Program-made: the position numbers and the translations under genes
Assembly: GCA_026874595.1 (NCBI GenBank)
Contig: CM049316.1
Coordinates: forward strand, 40,565,695 to 40,629,694
Reading direction: 5' to 3'
DNA length: 64,000 nt
Origin: Sipunculus nudus
Lineage: Eukaryota > Annelida > Sipuncula > Golfingiida > Sipunculidae
The notes under the pieces: model-generated
What the model was told of the DNA's origin: nothing
Seen by the model: only the letters and a program-made list of their open reading frames with translations
The model's database searches: none
In this document: positions 50,099 through 61,850 of the stretch, piece after piece
Layout of the letters: every line of letters starts with the position of its first letter
Position numbering within the stretch: the first letter of the stretch is position 1

Positions 50099-51404
50099 TC
50101 ATATACTTAGACAGCATTTAGATTTTAACGCCGTTTATCCATTTTGGGCAGACCATTAAAATAAAGTAGGACAATAACTTTTTTTTTAATTTCACATTCG
50201 AACTGGATAGTGTTGAAGTCAGTCTATGATGATTTTTTTTTCTAGATGAGCCTCTTTTTTAAGATCTAACTTAAGATTGTACAGCTTGTTATTCTGTTTG
50301 GTCAGGTGGGCGTATTTAATGGAAGCGAAAAGTCCCCGCCACTGTCAAACGTTTATTGGATAATTTCAAGATTGCATGGGGCCACATCGGTCACTAATGA
50401 AAGCGAACACAAGGCCAACACGCTACTCACGACCATATCTAAAATAGACTATCAGCCGGACCATCTGTCCTACCCGTACAGCAAACGTCAATACAGCCAT
50501 AAACAAGAAACAACAAAATCAACTTAGGTCCCTTGCTTGATGCATCTGAAAGTTCAAACTAGCAGATCCAGGAAAGTCTGACGCAAAGCTAGATGAACTC
50601 AATTTAATCATGACAAACTGAACTATTTTTATTTTCTATATGGAGTTGATCGGAATTAAGAGAATTACATCTGCCATGTACGTTCAATAGAAAACAAGAA
50701 TATATAAACCCCATCTAAACAATACAATTGATCCTCAGTACAAGAATGATTTCCTTTCGGAAATTGCGCTGCACTAATGTCGTTTCCTACCGCATCAGTA
50801 TTTTGTTATGTTGGACGGTGATTAAGAGAAATACACATACATAATATATAATTTACTGTAGACTTAATGAGTTTTGACATTTTTGTCTCATGCACACAAA
50901 GTGGTGTATCGTGCGTGCGCGAATTTGGTGCGCACCCGTTATTGCTCGTGCGCATGCGTAAGAATCTCCTGCCAATGCGTCGGTCTGCCATGCTATCAAG
51001 AAGTCCCTTGCTTGGGAAAGAACTTCTGTTTTGTTTATATATCGTAGTCTCCTGTTTGTAAGGTGTAGAATACTTAAAATTGTTTGTTTTTTGTATATGT
51101 TTATTGTATGTTTAACCCAAACGTTTTATAATAAGTAATATATTATAATAGTTGCTTATTTCTAGATTAACCTATATATACCGAAAATATAATATATCCA
51201 TAAACCTTTTCTTTAGTTATTGTCTTCTCTCGCCAGTGCTCGATATCCGCTAATATAAAGGGTGATAACATGCACAGAGACAACATGTCGTCATGTCATG
51301 TCACTGAAATATTCATCAAGACCGATACCATTTATATTATGACCTGTCCAGGCCGAAGGACTAGCCTGCAAAGGTAAATGCCGGAATAAAGAGTAATTTA
51401 CTTG

Positions 51405-51790
51405 TAGAAAACCAGAGTGGCCTGCTTTGAAACAGAAGATAAAAAAAAGAGAGTAAAATTAGCGGCAATACCCAATCTTATGTCACAGACTGAATAAAGA
51501 TGTGCTTCGCAATATATATATATATATATATATACTAATCCAAAAGTCAGAAACATACATGGTGCACCCCCCTGCATGAAGATAAGGGCATTTTCCACAC
51601 GCTGTGACACGTGCTGAAAATCGCACCAAACACATTTGCGAAGTTTCCCATTCTTGTTCCTACAGGACTGTTATAACCAGAGAGAAATAGTATATATCAA
51701 AATTCTTTCACTGAAAAGTTCAAAAGCGGAAAAAAGTGCTGCTAAGAAAAAGTAAAAAAAAATTGATAAGCGTTTTTTTTTAGAAAACCT
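51405..51790 (+). repeat. Microsatellite-centred interspersed element, copy 2
   Basis: Same flanks as 1960-2340 on both sides of a shorter (TA)n core at 51512-51534. Confidence 0.7.
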
Positions 51791-52119
51791 CCAAAAAAGT
51801 GAATCTTAAAAAACAATGAATCAGAAGGCCTAAATGGGTTCTCACAAGATCAAGTGCTTTGATAAATGTGAATACATGTAACATTTTGTACACACCTGCG
51901 CAATGGTTACACATATCAGTATCTTGAAACTTGTTATATAAAGCAGCGGTTAATGCGAAGGAGATTTAGTACGACTGCGCAAGACGTACTCATAAACTCT
52001 CCCTTGGGTCGCTGCTGTTTATACGTTACAAATTTAGCCGGCAACATACGCCTGTGAGCAAACCGACCATAATTTAGCTGTGTGTGTACTAGTTACTAGT
52101 TAACAATAAGTTATAAATC

Positions 52120-52300
52120 GTTTGCGTGCGGGGAATCTATCGTGTGCACATGAGATTATCACTTGAAGGCAATACGAGATACTATCGCGTGCGTTCCAGA
52201 TACCAACGCATGCGCACGAGTAACTCGCTCATGCGGACAACTTTATGTGTGAACTAACAGAGGCATCGTATGCATGAGCACAATATTTGATAGTTTTCTT
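52120..52300. repeat. Degenerate CGCATGCGCACGAG-type short repeats
   Basis: Words gtttgcgtgcgggg, atcgcgtgcgttcc, acgcatgcgcacgag, gctcatgcgg and gtatgcatgagcac succeed one another at 25-40-bp spacing. A related ctcgtgcgcatgcgtaag lies at about 50946-50964. Confidence 0.5.
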
Positions 52301-52652
52301 TTTCTTCTTTAAACTGATCTTAAATTCAGCCAGATTGAATGTAGTAATGCAAACGTAAGCCCCTTTCACATTTCACTAGTAATCCGATTATCACCCACAC
52401 GATCAAAACCAATCCGCTTTAACCCGCTCCGCGTGTTTCAGAAGGCGTGAAAGCGATTCTGTTTTTGCTTGGCTGGGTTTTGGCCGGATATAAGAACGGG
52501 CTTGCTTGATGGCAGAGTTTTTCTAAGGCCATACGGATTTTATATTTGTGTTGAAAGGAACACCAAGTCCGTAGTTGTGTTGCTAAGCTGCTTGGTCCTT
52601 CTGCCTTGGTCTCTTAAGAGCATTGATGAAAGGGTTTCATGGGTCTTATTTC

Positions 52653-52675
52653 GGGGGGGGGGGGGGGGGGGGGGG
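52653..52675. repeat. Poly-G tract (23 nt)
   Basis: The longest uninterrupted G run in the window. Confidence 0.95.
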
Positions 52676-52728
52676 ACATGTCCCCTTCATTTACTTCAGG
52701 GGTGGGGATAAAGTACCGTTTTAATTAT

Positions 52729-53040
52729 GAGATTCCATAATATAACAATCATGCATCTCATTTTGAGGAAAATTAGTACATTGCATGTGTCAATGTCCTC
52801 AATGAATTGCCATAAAAGTTAGTTTTAAAGTAATAAATCAAATGTGCACAATATAAAACATAGTGCTGAAAGTTATTTTTTGAAAAATGAAATGATATAA
52901 TTACATTTGATGTGAATGAACAAAATTATAATATTCTTGGAAAGGTTTCTGTTGTGTTTGTCATAAAGGAGGGGGGGGGGGGGGGGGTCTTCATAGATAC
53001 TGAGCGTTTGTTCTTTCTTGCCCCCCCCCCCCTTCATATA
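52729..53040 (+). repeat. Repeat family Y, copy 1
   Basis: Aligns with 54272-54600 in the same orientation. Shared blocks: tcatgcatctcattttgagg, ttagtacattgcatgtgtca, catagtgctgaaagttattt, aaaattataatattctt, and gtcat.aagg followed by a G run. A C run (53021-53032) takes the place of a G run in the other copy. Confidence 0.85.
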
Positions 53041-54271
53041 TTTACTCACCCAACAAAACCATAAGATTTCAAGAAAATGGAATTACACATATATTCGTGT
53101 TATTTATATGCACATTTAAAGTACTGAAGTATATTTTTTTTTGTATTTTTCATACAAACTGGTAAAATTACAAAAAAAAAACTTCTCGGCAAACTAAATA
53201 TATTTTTAAAACTCACAGAACAATCTCCTTTTTGGTGTAGCCTTATCTGCACCAGCGCCTTTGAAATTGTGGTCTTGCAAAGTGATTCCATCGAAGTTCA
53301 ATGTGTTAACTTGGGAGGGATCGTGGTGAATTCTCTATTGTGTTTTGCACTTGGCGTGACTGATTACATTACATCAGTATAATCATTCTGATTGTCGTAA
53401 CTGAAACAGACCAGCTGTGTCCTGCCTGGGGTCTGGTTTGTGTCAGGATTTAGGTCTCCATGGAATTGTAATCATAAATGTAAATTTCATGGATTGAATA
53501 AAATATCCGAATTATAGGATTACTTGAACATTAGACTATCTGCCTTTATTCAATATCCTTGGTACGCATTGTTCGAGAAATTTGCTGTGCGGCATATTAT
53601 TAGTTTAAAAACAATAATATCGACAAAATTAAGTTATCATTTAGTTAAATACGAGGAAATAGAAACCAGGCCGTCCAGGAGGTTTGGATAATTTAATTTA
53701 GCGCAAAATATAATTGAGGATACAAAAATATATTTAAGATATATATAAAATCAGCCGTTAACAAGTGCTTTACTGATTACATTAATACAAATTTATTATT
53801 AAATTTCCTTTCGGAAATGATTGTGACAAGTCTGCACATCTTGAGCAATATAATACAGTGTTTCTGTGTGAATTTGGCCAGAATTTGTGTCAGGATTTGC
53901 ATCGGTATATTAAATATTCCATCGGATATCCCCTGTTTTTCGAATTAATAAAAAAGTCTACGTATAATGGAGTAGGTGTTGCACTGCCTACACATAAAGT
54001 TATTTACATTTTGTTCCAATGCAATTTTAATTATTGCCAGTAAGAAACAAAATATTCGCATCAGGTCAACTTTATTATTTTGTAAATTAAGTTTAATATC
54101 CCACCTTATCGGTAGGAAATGTCTCGTTTGAGAATCCTAATGATACCCCTGGAACACCAATTAAATAAACAATTCTATTTTTTTTAATAATCCAAAACTA
54201 AAAAGACAAAAAAAGTCGTACACAATCATCATGACGTCTTCTATTTTGTTACTATAGTCGTGGTCGCATTT

Positions 54272-54600
54272 TGAGATTCTATAATCTTTCAATCATGCAT
54301 CTCATTTTGAGGAAATTTAGTACATTGCATGTGTCAATGTTCTCACTGAATTGTCATAAATGTTAGTCTTTGTTTTGAACGTTTTCATTTAAATGTACAT
54401 AACGAATTACATAGTGCTGAAAGTTATTTATGTAAAATCTATAATATATTGATATGTGATGTTACTGAAGAAAATTATAATATTCTTAGACAGGGATTTT
54501 AAAGTGATTGTCATTAAGGGGGGGGGGGGAGGGGGAGGGGTCATTTTATATATATTAAGCGGGAGTCCTTTTCGGGGGGGGGGGGGGGGGTTCTGATATC
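54272..54600 (+). repeat. Repeat family Y, copy 2
   Basis: See the copy at 52729. It contains two G runs (54518-54529 and 54574-54590) and lies only about 115 bp before copy 2 of family X. Confidence 0.85.
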
Positions 54601-54715
54601 CTCCCTCAAATTTCTCAGCCAACACTGCCCATAAAAGGATTCAAAGAAACTGGACGAAGCCAAATATTTTTGTTATAACAGTAATTGGGTAGTGATCAGG
54701 CTCAATAACGTTAAA

Positions 54716-55020
54716 GACAGCTTTACACCTGCCTTATATGATTTCTGGCTATCTCTGAGTACATATTAATATACTGTAGGTAATACCTGTTAAGTAAAGC
54801 TCACATAATGCCTCTGTAGGGGATGCATGAGCTTGTCTATGAACAAACTGTTAATAAACATGTTGACAAACAGAAAAAAACATGTCAGCTAAGGTGCTTA
54901 GTTGCAAATATGCGTAAGTTAAAAGGTCACTAGTTGAAAAACACCCTTTGCAAAACTGGTTCGTCTGCTTTGCCTCCAGATGTCCTTGTTTAATGGGAAT
55001 TGTTTATTTTGGCGGGCCTA
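54716..55020 (+). repeat. Repeat family X, copy 2
   Basis: See 48636-48956; ends at ggcgggcct just as copy 1 ends at ggcgggccc. Confidence 0.75.
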
Positions 55021-55660
55021 GATACAGGCCTGTAACGCAAACAATTTTAATTGTTCTTTCTTTTTTGCGCTACAGCTCCTTAATTGGAGAGCTTACCCTC
55101 TAAAGCTTGGTCAGATCTGACCAAAGTGGTTCAGACCACGACATTTGGCGTTCAGTGAGAGGACATGTAACAACCCCTACATATTACGCATAATACAGTT
55201 GTGTTGACTCAGTTGAGATATTAATTGTACCTTAAATATTCAGTATGGATGAAATTATTGGCACTTACTCTCAAGAAAACCAGAAATTGGCCAGTTCCAT
55301 CGGCTCTTGTTTACAGCCTTACAAGGCATGCTGGGAAGGCTAAGGAGGGGTCTATCCTTGGGCGATTTATGATGGAACCTCCATACATGTATTTAGGTGT
55401 TTTTAGTCAATTTGCATAGATCCCCCTGTTAATTTGCATGTGATTTCCTTTATGTGTTGTGATACAATAAGAGGGGATACTCTCACCAACAGATGAACTC
55501 CTGAATGGAGTGTTCGGGCTATGGCAGGCCCAAACTGCATATAAACACATGGGTAACAAAATTATGAACAACCTGTGTGTGGTGGTTTCTGGCCCATTTA
55601 TAGAAAAAAAAACCCTTTAATATATGAACAATACTCGACGCTATAGGACATCGCACTTAC

Positions 55661-55850
55661 TTGAAGAAGTATTGCTTAGTCTGGTGGTTATATCCGAAGA
55701 ACGGCACTGTGTACGTCATCATCCAGATGTCGCCACCTTTACAATCAAAGTAGGGTTTGCTCCAATGGCCGTCCTCGTACCTGATGGTTATACTGTCCTC
55801 TCTGACCACGGGCAGGTGAGCCGTGTCGTTATAGCGGTACATGGCAAATC
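55661..55850 (-). CDS. GPR158-like: GPR158-like receptor, exon b (Cache domain core)
   Basis: 190 nt between TTTTGCAG| and AA|GTAAGT: 2 nt finishing a codon, 62 codons, then AA that joins the next exon's G to give Lys. The peptide runs FAMYRYNDTAHLPVV..., then GHWSKPYFDCKGGDIW, then MMTYTVPFFGYNHQTKQYFF. W-x-x-PY-[FL]-[DE]-C followed by the aromatic-rich strand is the conserved end of the GPR158/GPR179 Cache ectodomain, which forms the ligand-binding lobe in vertebrate GPR158. An N-x-T glycosylation sequon (NDT) lies near the start. The cysteine in YFDC probably pairs within the ectodomain (inference). The preceding intron is about 6.6 kb and the following one about 32.8 kb. Confidence 0.93.
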
Positions 55851-56687
55851 CTGCAAAATGAAATAAAAGCTATTTAGAAGTGTAGTCGTAGCCAACATAC
55901 CTCCGCCGAGTTCCTAATCCAACCCACTGTGTTCTTCCTCTGAGTGAAACGCTTGACGAAAATGGGCCTCTAATACCAATGAATACCTCTTTACCTCGGT
56001 GGGACAAAAAAAATCTCCCCATGTGACGATCATATATAACGATTTGAATTAAAAAATTATTATGGTGATCGAGATGACCATCATAATTTGATGCGTTGTT
56101 CCTTTGGTGTTCTTCTAACCCTCCACCAAGTTTCACCATGATTCTTTGCCCGTTGAACCTTATAGACAAACCATGCGGAAAATATTATACCAGGCTACCT
56201 GGAGGAGATAAAGGCAAGGACTGCAGACCTTCTCCCTGCTGCCATCTGGGAGGAGTAGAGAGAACTACCGTTTAGTATATTTTACCCGTGGTATTCTAGA
56301 ATCTTAATTCACAATCACAGAATCATATGGGGAAAGGGGAACTAATATAATATATGTTAAAGACCTACCTTGTTTCCAATGGAAATGTCCTTTAGTTTTT
56401 AAGTAACAGGTCCGAGCAGAAAACTTAAATTGATGAAACAAGCATCAACTTTGGTATGTGTACCCCGATGGGCCTATTTATTTAAATATAAATGTTCACC
56501 GACACAATTTTTCTAAGATGGCGGCCATTTTCCAAGAATTTCAAGATTTCAGGCTTTCGGTCACAAAGCATGGCTCACTTGATTTTTAAGATTCTGCATA
56601 CCGATTCTTTGTTTGGGATATATCGAACCATCAGACGGATAGACAAATCCGACTGAGATACCCTCGCTACCCAACCCCCCTCCTCAA

Positions 56688-56701
56688 CCCCCCCCCCCCC
56701 C
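56688..56701. repeat. Poly-C tract
   Basis: 14 C in a row within a wider C-rich stretch. Confidence 0.93.
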
Positions 56702-56880
56702 ACAAAGTGTGAGCGAAATAAATACAACATAACACAACAAGACAATCATCTCTATTTAATTCTTATCCTTAAATTATTTTTTAAATCTTTTATATTTGAT
56801 GAAAAAAAGGACCTAATATATGAAAATACCTTTAGAGTATCTTTTATTTCCAGTTAATATTTGTATTATTTTATTTCTTT

Positions 56881-57200
56881 TCTCCGCTTGGAGGGTATGT
56901 GTTCATACCCGTTGTTGTGTGTGTTTTTGTGTGTGTTTACGTGTTTGTTCCCAACATAATCATGGGCGGAATCTCATGAAATTATAAGGACATTTCGGGA
57001 GTGGACCAATGAAGAATCGATTAAATTTTGTTGTGGATCAGACATATGATCCGGATTCATGAACGTCATCAATATATTCTCAAACGTACAGTCATTTATG
57101 TACGAATGAACCCGGGAATACGGGCCGAATAAGTGAATGCAAACACGGGTTGGGGAGCATCCCTCAAAAGGGACCCCAACTTGGCGGAGGCTTGCGTTCC
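56881..57200 (+). repeat. Repeat family P5, copy 1 (plus)
   Basis: Aligns with the reverse complement of 58956-59334. Shared: tctccgc..g...gtatg.gttcat.ccc, gtgtgtgtttgtgtg, cacaacataa, cggaatc.catgaaatt, ggatca..tagattttg.tgtggatc, atatgatccggat, gaataagtgaatgcaaacac and ggcggaggc. Confidence 0.85.
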
Positions 57201-57913
57201 TTAGAATTTACCTATCTAGCTAAATCATAATCTTCACCCTTCAGTTCTGTTCATTTGCAAACATGCTTTCTTTCAAGTTCAGAGACACAAACATGATTGT
57301 TTTATTTTTTATCTAACCTCTCAATCAGAGTTAAAGGTGGACCTGGATTTAAATCTAAGTAAAGAAACAGAGTAAAAGGCTTTCTATGTAAAGGATATAT
57401 TGACAGACAGTTTCCGAGTGCACATAAGATTCTAAGTGCAGTGAAACAGCGGGTAAACATGGCGTAAAAGTCGGTGCTGCAGATTTCTGGTTCAATAATT
57501 GTAATGGAAATGTCGTTTACAATCCAACTATCCTGAGACCTTAATATTAATAAACCAAGCATATCATTCATATACAGCCAAGATGTTTAAATACCACAGA
57601 GTTACAATCTAACGACAGCTTATTTTATATATGGTTTAATGGATTAAACAGTACCGTAGCCCTCCAGGGAAAAAAGGATTATTTCTCAATCAACGCATAG
57701 TAAACATCTAACCTCTTCAGAAAAAAATATATCATATCTCCATCATCAGTTTTACGTATATATTTTCTGTTATTGTGAATTTCAATAAGCTAAAACGCCA
57801 CACATACTATCGAGGAAATTTACAGATATTTTACTATTTCAAATTGCTTTTCTAAGAAAGGCATTTTCAAACACAAATATAAACCTGGTTATTTTAATTT
57901 TATGTCGATATAA

Positions 57914-57916
<3 letters not shown>

Positions 57917-57964
<48 letters not shown>
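57917..57964. repeat. (TA)n microsatellite
   Basis: About 24 units. Confidence 0.96.
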
Positions 57965-57970
<6 letters not shown>

Positions 57971-58108
57971 TGTATTTTTATTCACTGAAAGATTCGTGAC
58001 TCATAACTTTGAGATATAAAGTCCATATTATTGGACAAGCACCCTTTTAGCATATTCTGTAGCATCATTGATTATTAACTGTACGTTCAGATGTGCCTGA
58101 TTATTTCT

Positions 58109-58112
<4 letters not shown>

Positions 58113-58161
<49 letters not shown>
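58113..58161. repeat. (TA)n microsatellite
   Basis: About 24 units, some 150 bp from the previous TA tract. Confidence 0.96.
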
Positions 58162-58163
<2 letters not shown>

Positions 58164-58955
58164 CTGAGAATACTTCAAACATTTTCACCTACTCATAAAC
58201 CAATTTACATTATATATAAACTTTCAAATGATTTATAGAATGAAGCACACTGATTTTTATCCAAAAGTAACTATCTTATTTACTTACCAATATTTTAATT
58301 CCGACATTCGATTTCCGACATCCATTTATTTTTTAAAATGAAAGTATCCCTGCTTGAAACACGATAGTTCTGTGAGATTGAGCTGCGACAGCAGTTAAAT
58401 AAAGTCAATTGCTTATGATTAAGGTAAAGATATAGAACATAGCCCCCTTAGGACACCCTTTGCATCAGTCTCGACAGATCAGGACCAACAATGGGCATTT
58501 ATGAGCATGGAGTTCCGTGACAATGACAGAGTGGTACCACCGTCATTAAAATGTTTAATTTACAACCTAACCATGGTATATGACACTCTTGACAAAGATG
58601 AAATTTGCCTTGACATTTACAACTGAAAAAATTGGAGACAAAATTAAGCAACAAGTCAATCTAATTGCTGACAACTAACGTGTTTACGGCTTCACCGTGT
58701 GGGAATATTATCTCCTTAATCGGACCTGTTGATATTTATAATCACGTATGTTGAACTCATGGCGCAATGATTAAAGATAATTACAGCTCATGGTACAAGG
58801 GATGTTCTTGACATAATTACGCCCACCGGGACGAATTTCTCATAGTCTGAATCAATCAAAGTTGCTTGATACAAATTATATTAAAATCTGATTTTTTATC
58901 ATATACGAATAAATGAAACAAACGAAAATAAACAAGAAATATGCATTCTCAGAAA

Positions 58956-59334
58956 TCCAGGCCTCCGCCATGTGGGCGAACCTTAATGTGGGGTTTTCCG
59001 CAACCCCTGTTTTCATTGCAGTATTGACCGCATTTTCCCAGGTACGCTGGTGCATAAGTTCCCTAACAAGTGTTTGCATTCACTTATTTGGCCCAGATTC
59101 CTATGGTCAATCGTGCATATGTGACTGCGCATCTGTGAATATCCTTGGAAGTCTTTCCTAGATCCGGATCATATTCTGGATCCACACCAAAATCTAACTG
59201 ATCCATCACTGGCCCATCCCGAGGAGCCTTGAGAATTTCATTGGATTCCGTTCATGATTGCGTAAGTTATGTTGTGAACAAACACACAAACACACACACG
59301 AAAGGGAATGAACGCATACAACCCCGGCGGAGAC
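58956..59334 (-). repeat. Repeat family P5, copy 2 (minus)
   Basis: Inverted partner of 56881-57200, separated from it by about 1.75 kb inside the same intron. Confidence 0.85.
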
Positions 59335-59989
59335 GACAAAGTAATGCCACCGAGGTCCTGATCAGTACAATTTTCCTTCCGTTCATTAAAGCTTCACCAG
59401 GTTTTCGTTTTTCCCCGAGTTCCGTTTCAAGGAGCAATGACGTTAGTTCGTGAACTAGGTCGCTGGGGCTGATAAACTGAATTACTAGAACACTTAATTT
59501 GGCACGAGATGAGAGGTACACACTGTCGAAGCCTGATTGGTGACTATATCAAACGCTACTGAGACAGTTTTTTTCATCAGCCCAGACATAGATGTCTTGT
59601 TTTATCTGACAGAAAAGCATTTGGACTCGAGCGACGAGGATGACAAGCAACTGTACAGGGTATTGGCTAAAATGAAGCCGCTTTTACAACTTCTTGAATG
59701 GCCAATATCCCTATACTGATCACACCATATTTCCCGAGACTGATGTTTTCGGGGGCTTTAACAGAAGTAGTGCCCAGGGAACGAACCTCCCAGCATCTCT
59801 CTGATAATGCATGTTACATAAACAGGTGCTTCGTTTAGTGTTTGCTCAGTTGTAACTGTCTGGATACTATTTGTTCTCACATTACATTTACACAGTAACA
59901 CTGATACACGTGATAATTAAATGAACCTACTTTGTCTGTGACCAGGAATTATTCTGTGACTTTCTAGTAAAAGTCCAATAAAACAACCA

Positions 59990-60420
59990 CGGGCTGCCAA
60001 TTACATTCAACATTTGTTTCATTATAGTCCGTTTCATCCCCTTATGTCCACCTGTTTTTTTTTTTTTTTGCTATAAAATTCCATATAGTTACATTTCAAG
60101 GGAAAAAATATAATGTAGGTAGAGGATTAAAGGACCTACTTTTCAACAAGGTAAATAAATTCTTACCTTACATTTTATTTAACTAACATAATTATTTTTA
60201 AATATGTGAATTCAGTATACATTTTACGACATATCAGCCCCACTTGAGGCAATTAAGGTCATTGGTCACATGCAAAAACAGTCTCAACTGACAGTTGCTG
60301 ATTGGATGACATCAGGCAAACACTCTAAATATTACCAACAGCTAAAAGAAAGATGGCTACTTGTGCAAGGAGACACCTGATCTGTAAGATCATTGTAAAG
60401 AGTCCAAAAAGTCGCGAAAC
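59990..60420 (-). repeat. Interspersed repeat family P6, copy 2 (minus)
   Basis: Reverse complement aligns with 3340-3695; slightly longer because of a poly-T run (60053-60069) and small insertions. Confidence 0.75.
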
Positions 60421-61095
60421 ATCAGCGGGAGATTTAATGTAAAATTCTTAATTGACATATTAGGTTGTCACGTCCATATGAAATTTTCTAGGAAATAATT
60501 GAAAAAAAACTTTTAAGAAAATTATCTCCAACAAACAGTAGGACAGCAGGTGGTGAAATGGACTATAAAATAAAACAAGCTGGGACTAGGGAAATAGTTG
60601 TAACGCCTGTAAGCATTCCACATAAGAATTATTAGTAGTTATTATATAACTGATGACAATAACCAACTTTATAATTCTTAGTTTCATGTATCTTGTTGGA
60701 AGGAGACATCATGGCGGCTCCCATGGGTTGCAAGCCTCGCTTTGGCAATAACCTACTTTGCTCACGCTTTGTTCACGTGATCAGTGATCTTGATCCATAA
60801 GACAGAGAGGTTTTAAGAAATATACTGCTTCATTAGATATTTATTATTTTTTTAACAAATAAGTTTCAAGACATAGTTTTGTTTCAGATGCATGTTTATT
60901 TAACATTTGTCTCGTTCTTCCACTGCGGATTATTTATAGCAATTTCTCTGTCAGTTTATTAAAAAGATATTGTCAAATTCTAATGGGAAATCCGAGGTGG
61001 GAAATCTGACAATGCATGGGTATGTCAATGGCCTATAGGTGGCATTGTCCAGGTAATGAGGATGAAGATAAACATATACGGTAAGAATGATCTGT

Positions 61096-61130
<35 letters not shown>
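61096..61130. repeat. (AAT)n microsatellite
   Basis: About 11 AAT units. Confidence 0.96.
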
Positions 61131-61133
<3 letters not shown>

Positions 61134-61589
61134 CAATACATTTATTTTATATAGCTTAAAACCCATTTGCTCAAAACGCTTTACACAAAAAAAACATGAA
61201 CTTAAAACTTAACAGATATCTAGCAGTATTAAAATATTATGATACAACAATATAAAAGTCATACGATAGCATGCTGCCAAGATAGTATTACTACTTTTAA
61301 TTGTAACAATTTAGAAAAAAAAATATTGCACCAAAAAGGTAAGTTTGAGGTTTTGACCTAAACATCGTCAGAGACGGTTACTATCCTAAGACACGTAGTT
61401 CCATAGTAGTATACCAGGAACACTGAATTCCCGTGACTGCAATAGAGAGAGACTGGTGAATGACATACTGAGCAAGTCATATTTTTAGCCTCATTAATTT
61501 TAGGGTTTATATGCAGGGGAATGAGAACGTCCCAGATGCCCTAACCAGTCATTAGGACATAGACACATAAGGTTCCACCGGTAGTTCAT

Positions 61590-61800
61590 TATAGTTTCCA
61601 GGGGGTCTTGGAAGCCCCCCCCCCCCCTCCCCCTTTTTCAGCCGCCGCAACCGTTTTTTCAATTTTTGCGGCCTTTACCCCCCTTTTCCGAACCTAGGGA
61701 CCTTTTTAGGCTTAGCATTAGTTCTCTTGGGTTGAAACCCCCCCCCCCTTCCCCACAATTTCCTATATCCTGGATCCGCCCATGGTTTACCTTTCAGGCA
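61590..61800. repeat. C-rich transposon-derivative-like sequence
   Basis: Two C runs (61615-61627, 61739-61748) and the ending 'cctggatccgcccatgg', which resembles the terminal CAGGGGCGGATCCAGG of widespread hAT-type non-autonomous elements. The partner end was not found with confidence. Confidence 0.4.
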
Positions 61801-61850
61801 CCTATGGGGTTCGAACCCCAACGCCTGAACCACCAAGCTACTTTGTGTAT
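61801..61850 (-). repeat. tRNA-like remnant (minus strand)
   Basis: On the minus strand tagcttggtgg (A-box-like) is followed only about 13 bp later by ggttcgaacccc (perfect B box). The anticodon-arm length is missing, so this is a degraded or SINE-derived tRNA-like sequence, not a gene. Confidence 0.5.

Larger units (their letters stand above)
22903..55660 (-). other. Giant intron between exons b and c (32.8 kb)
   Basis: GTAAGT...TCTGCAG ends and a matching 2+1 phase support one intron. It contains most of the repeats listed for this interval and no other exon I can recognise on either strand. Stretches not covered by a listed repeat (for example 24700-27700, 32250-36250, 36800-40100, 42000-46500, 46750-48600) look like plain AT-rich intronic DNA. 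An independent nested gene cannot be excluded. Confidence 0.7.

Noticed and set aside
55870-56169. 99-codon minus-strand ORF just upstream of exon b
   Set aside because: Exon b has a clear acceptor at 55851 and the phase fits exon a; this ORF shows no receptor similarity and looks like repeat-derived sequence.
57302-57571. 89-codon minus-strand ORF containing LDLNPGPP, recalling the NPGP end of 2A peptides in retrotransposons
   Set aside because: The D-x-E residues before NPGP are not kept (YLDL instead) and no reverse transcriptase or endonuclease sequence lies nearby.
58876-59079. 67-codon minus-strand ORF
   Set aside because: It lies inside copy 2 of repeat family P5, and exons a and b already join in phase across this intron.
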